In this document: piece after piece, positions 57,852 to 64,000 of the stretch | Position numbering within the stretch: position 1 is the stretch's first letter | Layout: each line of letters starts with the position of its first letter | Origin: Capniomyces stellatus | Taxonomy: Eukaryota; Kickxellomycota; Harpellomycetes; Harpellales; Legeriomycetaceae | Direction of reading: 5' to 3' | Assembly: GCA_001661515.1 (NCBI GenBank) | Contig: LUVW01000011.1 | Span: forward strand, 182,833 to 246,832 | DNA: 64,000 bases | Translations under genes and position numbers: made by a program | Notes under the pieces: generated by a model | Seen by the model: the letters and a program-made list of their open reading frames with translations, nothing else | Databases searched by the model: none | What the model was told of the DNA's origin: nothing

Positions 57852-59192
57852 TTATCTACGGTCGCGACGCTGCAATTCGTGCATGTACTCTAGGCTGTCG
57901 TAGGGGTTTCTAAACTCAGCTTCAGACCGTTTACCCATACCTCTTCTGGTGTAGTCATCATCATCTGGAATTTGGGCATATCTACCCTTAAAAAGTCCCG
58001 ACTTTGAGTCTGACTTTTTGTTTATCGAGCTGAAATACCGGCTTTGTTTAGCCATACGCCTGTTATTCTGAAATAGCGCTGACTCGTTATTACGAGCGTC
58101 AATTTCTTGAGCTATTTGGGACTGGATATCGGATATGTTTTTATCACAAGTAGTTATCCTAACAGAAAGAAAAAAGTTTGAAGGTGTTTTAGCCAAAGTT
58201 AAATTTTGGTATACTACTCGGTGGAAAAACAACTTATAACAAATACAAGCTATATTGAGTTTAAAATGATCAAGTACCAGTTGTTTAAGCTCTCCACAAT
58301 GTCTCCATAGCTTCGTGGCGAAATATCTCTTGAAATAACGTATTCGACAAGCAACTTTTCAGCTCGTTGGTCAATAGTGCCTCTAATCAGCTGGCTATCA
58401 ATAGCCGATGTTATTATATCCTCCAAGTGATCTACACTGCTTACAAAAAGACGATCGCAAAGCTCTTTGAACGAATATACCTAGAGTTTCAACCAGTGGT
58501 AGTTTAGCATCAAGTAAGTTGTTGTTAGATAGAGCCGTTTTACTCGATTTGATCCATTTTACAGCCATCTATGTTTGCGAGTATTATTTTGCAGTAATTA
58601 CCTTTTTCTCCGACGCCAATGTCAACAAGGAGAGCACTCTCAATTTGTCTAGCTGTTTCGAGTTTAGCTTAAAGGGCTTGCTTTTGGGATCTAAATCAGT
58701 TACTCTTTTAATGTTAACACAGTCAATTGACTTGGTACTTGAGTAAAACATGCCTGAATGGAATTTCTTTTTAAGCGAGATGTTTTAAAACAACCCTATC
58801 GACAAAACAACGTCCGATTTCTAGTATGCTGAAATACCTTGGTAATCCTGGATGGTTTTAAAGGCAAACAAATCTAGCAATTGTAAACATTGTTTGCCCA
58901 TCATACTTTTGCTTAGCTGTATTTTATACAAAAAAAAACATAATATATTAGCAGTTTCTCAACTGGGGAGGGGGTTGTTGAATAAAGCATCTAGCATTTC
59001 GAAATAATTATACTTGTTATCGTTGCCAATTGATAGATTTATTACAGCTTTGACAGATTTCTTGAAAGTGAACTGGATAAAGAAAAAAACCTCGGGATCA
59101 ATAATGGCTTGGTTTATAGCCTGTATAACTTGTTTTGCGCCTGGATTATCGCAAGCTTCGAGGTACTTGGCAGCAGGGTCCGTGGAAATCAT
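57852..59192 (-). CDS. CSN7: COP9 signalosome subunit 7 (PCI protein)
   Basis: Subunit of the COP9 signalosome, which removes Nedd8 from cullins. Exons on the minus strand: 59046-59192, 58838-58916, 58602-58702, 58278-58480 and 57852-58158, giving 278 residues, the size of human CSN7. The N-terminal helical repeats include KYLEACDNPGAKQVIQAINQ and QCLQLLDLFAFKTIQDYQ, equivalent to the LLxxFAYGTYxxY block. The PCI winged helix follows: KQLDKLRVLSLLTLASEKK, FKELCDRLFVSSVDHLEDII, and SQLIRGTIDQR, then the ISRDISPRSYGDIV region. The C-terminal tail is charged. Exon 1 stays open for 28 more codons through its donor (GTAATA), so an unspliced transcript would stop at 58959. eIF3m is the main alternative, but length and the RGxIDQR context favour CSN7. 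Confidence 0.86.
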
Positions 59193-60059
59193 TTTAAAAG
59201 CTTGATTAATATTATTTGGTAAAACGTAAAAGTTAAAAAAGTCGATTGAAATGAGTAATAGGAAAGCAGGTCAGAAAGCAAAGAGAGCCAATATATTATT
59301 TCTGAAATAAATTATGTTGGAAATATTTAAAGTGAACAATAAAGATATTTGGTTTGAATATTAAACAGAAACCCTAAAAAAAGTTTACCACTAGGTTGGT
59401 GCTAGCTGATTAATAAATGACCAAATTACTCGGTGCAAAATTAATCACAACAAATACAAGACAGAGGGGTGGGAAGGTGAAGTCATAGATATCAAGGCGA
59501 TAAAATGCACCTTGGTATTTTCATGCATCGATAGCCAACCAAACTCGTTTTGCCGATACGCAAGAGCATATCATTACCGTCAACCTTGCTGCGCCACTTC
59601 CCCCCACTACCATTGGTCACCATCTCAACACGGCCTGTTACTAAACTTGAGTTGAGTGTGCTACAAGACGAATAAAGTGTATGTGCTCAATAAAGGGTTG
59701 CTTTATTAGAAGTAGCCAAGATACAGCTTCAAAGCTGAAACACTTGCAAGATTAAAAGTAATCGTTGTTACAAAAGCAGAGAAAATCAAATCAAAAATAA
59801 AAAAAAACCAAATAAATACAACAGACCAATGGCATTAAGGAAACACTTATTTTTGACTATTTATTGTTTCTGTCGAGTTTTTTTTTTCTTTGGTCGAGTT
59901 CTATTTTTTTTTATTTCAACGATTGAAATATAAAAGCAGCAGGATATAGGTTTGGTTTATCCAAGTCTGTATAGCTAGAATCGAGGTAACTTTGAAAACA
60001 AATAAGAGCTTACACTGACAGAGCAGCAGAGAGATAGCTGCAGAGAGATAGCGAAAGAA

Positions 60060-60091
<32 letters not shown>
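59193..60091. other. Divergent promoter region of CSN7 and APC2
   Basis: About 900 bases between the start codons of two divergent genes. It ends in a run of about 29 T immediately before the APC2 ATG. A direct repeat of CAGAGAGATAG occurs near 60028-60052. No gene recognised. Confidence 0.5.
60062..60090 (+). repeat. Poly-T tract abutting the APC2 start codon
   Basis: A run of about 29 T ends one base before AATGG. It would give a poly-U leader directly upstream of the initiation codon unless it is removed by a leader intron. Confidence 0.85.
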
Positions 60092-60093
<2 letters not shown>

Positions 60094-63000
60094 GGAATTT
60101 GAGCAGTTTTCGAGAAGATATAAAAGCACATGTAGCTACCGCGAGTTTGATACTGGAAGCGAGTCTGAGAAGTTGGATGGGCGTGGAATCGCAGGTTTGT
60201 AATAAAGTATTCCATATTTACCGAAAATTTATACAAATTCTGTTTTTCAGAAAAACAGGCAAAGAAATAAAATAGGCGTTTTTTTGTTTGTTTTTAATGA
60301 ATCTTGGGGGGATATTTTTTGGTGAAATCAATATATAGGGAATGTAAATTCAAGATACATGTGTTTGATGAAAGAAAGCAGGGACACCTTGTGTAAACTG
60401 TTGAAAGATATAAAGAGCGAATATGCGGATAGAACAAGGTTAGCTGTAGACATGGACGGGAAACGGCGATTAGGTGCTACCCAAAGGTATATGGAGATGG
60501 ACAAGTTTTTGGGGGTAGAAAAGAAAGAAAGTAGCATTGAAGCGATAGTAGCGATATTGGAGTGTATAAGCATGCAAAGGGCAAGATATCTTGATAAAAT
60601 TCGCGAGCTGTATTCGCTAGAAGAGGGCCAGGGTATGGATTTGGATGGTTGCAAGAAAGGGAGGGTGGAACTTGATTATGTTGGGGAAAGAAAGATGGAT
60701 AGCCAAATGTGGGAGTGTATAGTGTGGCAACTTTACGACAAAGTGTGGCATAGGATGCTGCTAAAAGAGTTTGTAATAGCGAAGCTTGACCAGGAAACAA
60801 ACGAAATAGACGAGGGTGAGTGCATATCGCACCCGCCGGGTACTAGCAGTGATCAGCTCAGAGTTGGTATTGATAAAATACGACTGAACAGGCTGCCTGT
60901 TAGGTTCAAAAATGAGATGGAGTCAATATTTAGAGAAACGATAAGTGAAAATGTCTTCAGTATCACAACGGGGGGAAGTTACAGTGGGATTTACGGGGGA
61001 CAGGATAAAGGGGCGAAATATGTATTTGAAAGCAGTGTTTTAAAAGAATTTGGAGAAAAATCCAAATGTACCGCAAAGTGGGTATATAACCAATGTAAGG
61101 GATGACAAAGCTTGGATGGTGATTTGGGCTAGTCCGTAAGCTGTATACTACAATTTGGTGTGGTTTAAGTATACGTATTATGGTGTTGGTTGGCTGATAT
61201 TGATTGGTGTATGGGTTAGGTCTGGAGCTGGGAAATACAGGGCCGCGGCTTGAAGAGTGGGTAAGCTTGTGCGATAGGGCTGCGCGGGTAAAGTGTCTAG
61301 AATATCGGTAAGCAGGTTTTAAAAAAGTTTAATGTAAATTGTCTGTGTGCTGTTTATTAAGTTGAATAGCAGGTATGTTGCCGAGTATAAAGTGCGATTT
61401 TTGTACTTTTAGAATTGAGAGTTTGGTAGAAATCATAAGCAAATACCCGTCGAGTGCCGGTGCTTTGAGGGATATACATGTAAGAGAAGTGAAATATGGG
61501 GTTGACTGTTTATATGCTGTTGAATGGAACAGAAATTGGTACTATTGTGTCTTGCGCAAGTACTGGAGAGAATCCAGCAAAGAGATGATTATTGATAAAA
61601 CAAAACACCATAGGAATGCCAAAAGTTGTCTGATTCAAATGAAAGAATATGCCAGAAGTTGGTCAAACAGTAAGTACTGGTGTTTTATTTTAAATAGAAT
61701 TAAAGTGGACTTTATTTTGCTGAGATGAATTGAACCTGCAGCTAACAACAATAAACATTCGATATTTTAGAATCGGTAGTAAAATCTTGAACCCAGCTTC
61801 AACTACAGAAAGTTTGATTGAGTTTTATTTGAAAACGATTGAAAGTGTTAAGATAATGGGAAGCGGTGACGATGTTTTGGGAAAGGTGTTGCATCCGATC
61901 AAGATGTATATACGGTAAGCTACAAGGTACAAAGACTTGGCTGGTGGTTGACTTTGATGAAGACATTAATGTGGATGAAAAGCAAAGAGCTAAAACGGGT
62001 GTTGGTTTGGGTGGTGTAAATGGTGCTTGGGAATAGGAAAAGGAGCGATTCGAATAAATGCATAGTATCATTTATGTTTGACGGTGATATGGGGATATTT
62101 CGGTCAAGTGGGTTGCAGGCAAAGCAGTGCAGCAACGAGCAAGCTGAGGAAATGGAGGAATGTAGCAGCGCTGACGAAGAAAAAGATGAAGGCGACACCT
62201 TGGAAAAGCTATGTTCTAGGTGGGAGCACCAGAAGAACGATGGGTACTTGAGCAGTGGCATTGTAGAAGGAGAAAACGATAGATTCCGGAAAGCAAAGAC
62301 TCTTGGTCATTTGATAGGAATATTTGCAAACAGCAAGACATTTGTTTTGGAGTATGAAAAATCTTTGGAAAAAAGGCTGATTAATGCTGAGGGCTGGTTG
62401 GACGAAGCGCGGCTGAAGAATGAAGAAAAGCAGCTGAGGGGACTGGAAAGGAAGTTTGGGAAAGAACCGATATCCAATTGTTTAATTATGTTGAACGATG
62501 CCAAAAACTCTTTAAAACTAGATAGACTGATATCGTCAAGTAATAAGGCAAGTAAATAATAGCAAGCGTTGTTATAAAAGATAAGAGAAACACGTGACTG
62601 GAATGCGTGTTGGAATAAAACTGCCTCCATACTTATACATAATGATTAGTGGATTTACGGTGTAATTGTGGGTATTTACCATTATTGTTTACTTTTGTAA
62701 TGGTTTAGGTGGGCAATCTGCATACTTTAATGGTATCAGAAAGGTACTGGCCAATGCAAACCCAGCAAAAGGGAGGTTCAAAAGCAATGGGATATAACAT
62801 GCCAATAATGCAGACCGAAAGGCAGAACAAGTACAATGAAATGTTCAAAGCCGAGAAGCCCAGTAGACACCTGGAGTACAAGGGGAGCTGCGGGGTAGTT
62901 GAGCTGAAAGTCGAGTTGAAAGACCGCGAGCTAGAGTTTAAATGTTTGCCAATCCAAGCAACGGTTCTGCTAGCAATTGGTGAAATGGCCAGTAGCAGTG

Positions 63001-63358
63001 AGTGCATGGCTGAGACGAACGGGTGGGTCAAATCCACCAACATTAAAGCACTTTTGGATTGTACAAGCCAGATGTTTTACAGCTCAGTAAATTACTGGAT
63101 TGAAAATGATGTGTTGGTTAAATACAAATCCGATGGGCTGATTGGTAGTGGTGGTGGTAGTGGTAGTGGTGGTGGTGGTGACCAGTCTTTTGATGTTTAT
63201 TATAAGGCAAAAGAGTATGTCGATATGGATGTTTCTAAAATGAGCAACGATGAACTGCCAACTCGCAAAAAAGACTCGGTTGGCCAAGTAAGCAACAAAA
63301 TGGATATGTCTGTTGGCCACGGTGAAAATACTTTGAACCAGCCCACTGATGACATTGG

Positions 63359-63399
<41 letters not shown>

Positions 63400-63713
63400 G
63401 TAAAGCGAGAGAATCAAGCGGTCAAGTGAAACCCAATGAATATGTCCAGGACGATGAAAACGGGAACGACGATTGCGATAACGAGGCTGAAGATGACAAT
63501 GATAACGGAATGAACAAATATTGGATATATATAGTGGGCATGTTGACAAACATTGGAGCATTACCTGTTGCCAGAATAGCAATGACGTTGGAAATGTTTG
63601 TTGATGGTGTCAATTTCACTGACGACATACAATCACTGAAACACTATTTGGACTCGATGGTCAAGAAACAGAGCTTAAAGTACTCTCCACAAAGTGGGTT
63701 GTACTCTTTGTAG
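60092..63713 (+). CDS. APC2: Apc2 cullin-like subunit of the anaphase-promoting complex
   Basis: Cullin-family scaffold of the APC/C ubiquitin ligase, holding the RING subunit Apc11. Proposed exons: 60092-60198, 60355-61094, 61220-61307, 61413-61479, 61646-61669, 61742-61914, 62037-62547 and 62709-63713, giving about 904 residues. The N-terminal helical repeats include WHRMLLKEFVIAKLDQE and LEYRIESLVEIISKYPSSAG. SKILNPASTTESLIEFYLKT and LHPIKMYIR match the Apc2 block around RLLHPG. GHLIGIFANSKTFVLEYEKS begins the cullin homology domain, with SERYWPM later. The C-terminal winged helix is WIYIVGMLTNIGALPVARIA to SLKYSPQSGLYSL. A Gly/Ser-rich repetitive insert lies before it. The intron 62548-62708 needs a GC donor (AAG|GCAAGT). 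The short exon at 61646 is the least certain piece. Confidence 0.9.
63138..63402 (+). repeat. GGT/AGT and GGTTCT coding repeats in APC2
   Basis: Two simple repeats within the last APC2 exon: GGTGGT/AGT units at 63149-63181 encoding Gly-rich sequence and a near-perfect (GGTTCT)n at 63358-63396 encoding Gly-Ser dipeptides. They flank a charged segment, and probably form a flexible linker inserted before the C-terminal winged helix. Confidence 0.85.
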
Positions 63714-64000
63714 TCCACCTTACTTTGTGTTTATTGTGGGCATTGAGTTTAACCTGTTTTGCTGCTACGGTTTATTCGTGCCTTTATTTTATAAATTATA
63801 GTTGGTTTTTTTTTTTTTCCCTATTGTTTACTTTTTTTAAAAAAAATATATAAGTATAGAACAAAAAGAAAAAAAAACATAAACGTGATAAAAGAACGAT
63901 AAATCACTGGCAAAATCTTACATCTAAATTAACTATTCCTTTTTTAAAAACCATGATATTAAAATCAATTTTGTAGGTTTTTTTTTTTTTTTTTTTTTTT
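63714..64000. other. APC2 3' flank to window end
   Basis: AT-rich 3' untranslated and intergenic sequence with T and A runs, ending in a run of about 23 T at the window edge. No feature beyond probable polyadenylation signals. Confidence 0.45.

Noticed and set aside
61480..61645. Continuous APC2 frame through CVLRKYWRESSKEM
   Set aside because: Keeping it gives an insertion without counterpart in Apc2 and leaves the next exon out of phase; splicing at GTAAGA restores family length.
63084..63582. Minus-strand frames with poly-Thr and Asn-Gln repeats
   Set aside because: Antisense reading of the Gly/Ser repeats in APC2.

Overview
This is a stretch of an AT-rich, intron-bearing eukaryotic nuclear genome, almost certainly fungal. 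ATP-type PEP carboxykinase, a Boi-type SH3/PH polarity protein, fungal-style N-extended UMP kinase, Rad9 and Rqc2 all point that way. An ARL8 orthologue, which budding yeast lacks, together with numerous 5' splice-site introns of about 90-330 nt, favours an early-diverging fungus (for example Zoopagomycota or Mucoromycota) over a yeast. The exact lineage cannot be settled from the sequence alone. No prophage, CRISPR array, transposase or gene cluster was seen. I found no evidence of a novel multi-gene system, and the unusual items are gene-structure features and a few unrecognised genes.

Layout, left half. Caj1/Djp1-type J-protein (+, 1116-2478); Boi-like SH3/PH protein (+, 4262-9070); mitochondrial-type UMP/CMP kinase (-, 9725-10786); 14-3-3 (-, 11876-12999); a gene-poor 4 kb stretch; RAD9 checkpoint clamp subunit (-, about 17106-20498); an unrecognised membrane-protein gene (+, to 21932); VPS29 (+, to 23556); RQC2/NEMF in nine exons (-, 23801-28306); RBM26/Rmn1-like RNA-binding protein (+, 29147-32165); NOG1 (-, 32400-34328).

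Right half. A 5.4 kb gene-poor interval; PCK1 (+, 39728-41347); a carnitine-pathway 2-oxoglutarate dioxygenase (+, 42256-43889); tRNA-Gln(CTG) and tRNA-Val(AAC) in tandem (-); peptidyl-tRNA hydrolase (+, 44775-46133); ARL8 GTPase (-, 46731-47769); an unrecognised protein (+, 50245-51407); ULP1 SUMO protease (-, 51726-53525); HGH1 (-, nine exons, 54951-57335); CSN7 (-, five exons, 57852-59192); APC2 (+, eight exons, 60092-63713).

The genes are independent housekeeping units rather than an operon-like system. Several share a theme: ubiquitin/SUMO and protein quality control (RQC2, ULP1, HGH1, CSN7, APC2, J-protein) and translation (tRNAs, PTH, NOG1). Exon models were built by hand from reading-frame continuity, GT/AG sites and family alignment from memory. 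Two introns (in VPS29 and APC2) need a GC donor. The unresolved parts are the VPS29 initiator exon, the 5' end of the gene at 21.4 kb, one APC2 segment near 61.5-61.7 kb, and the RAD9 C-terminus.
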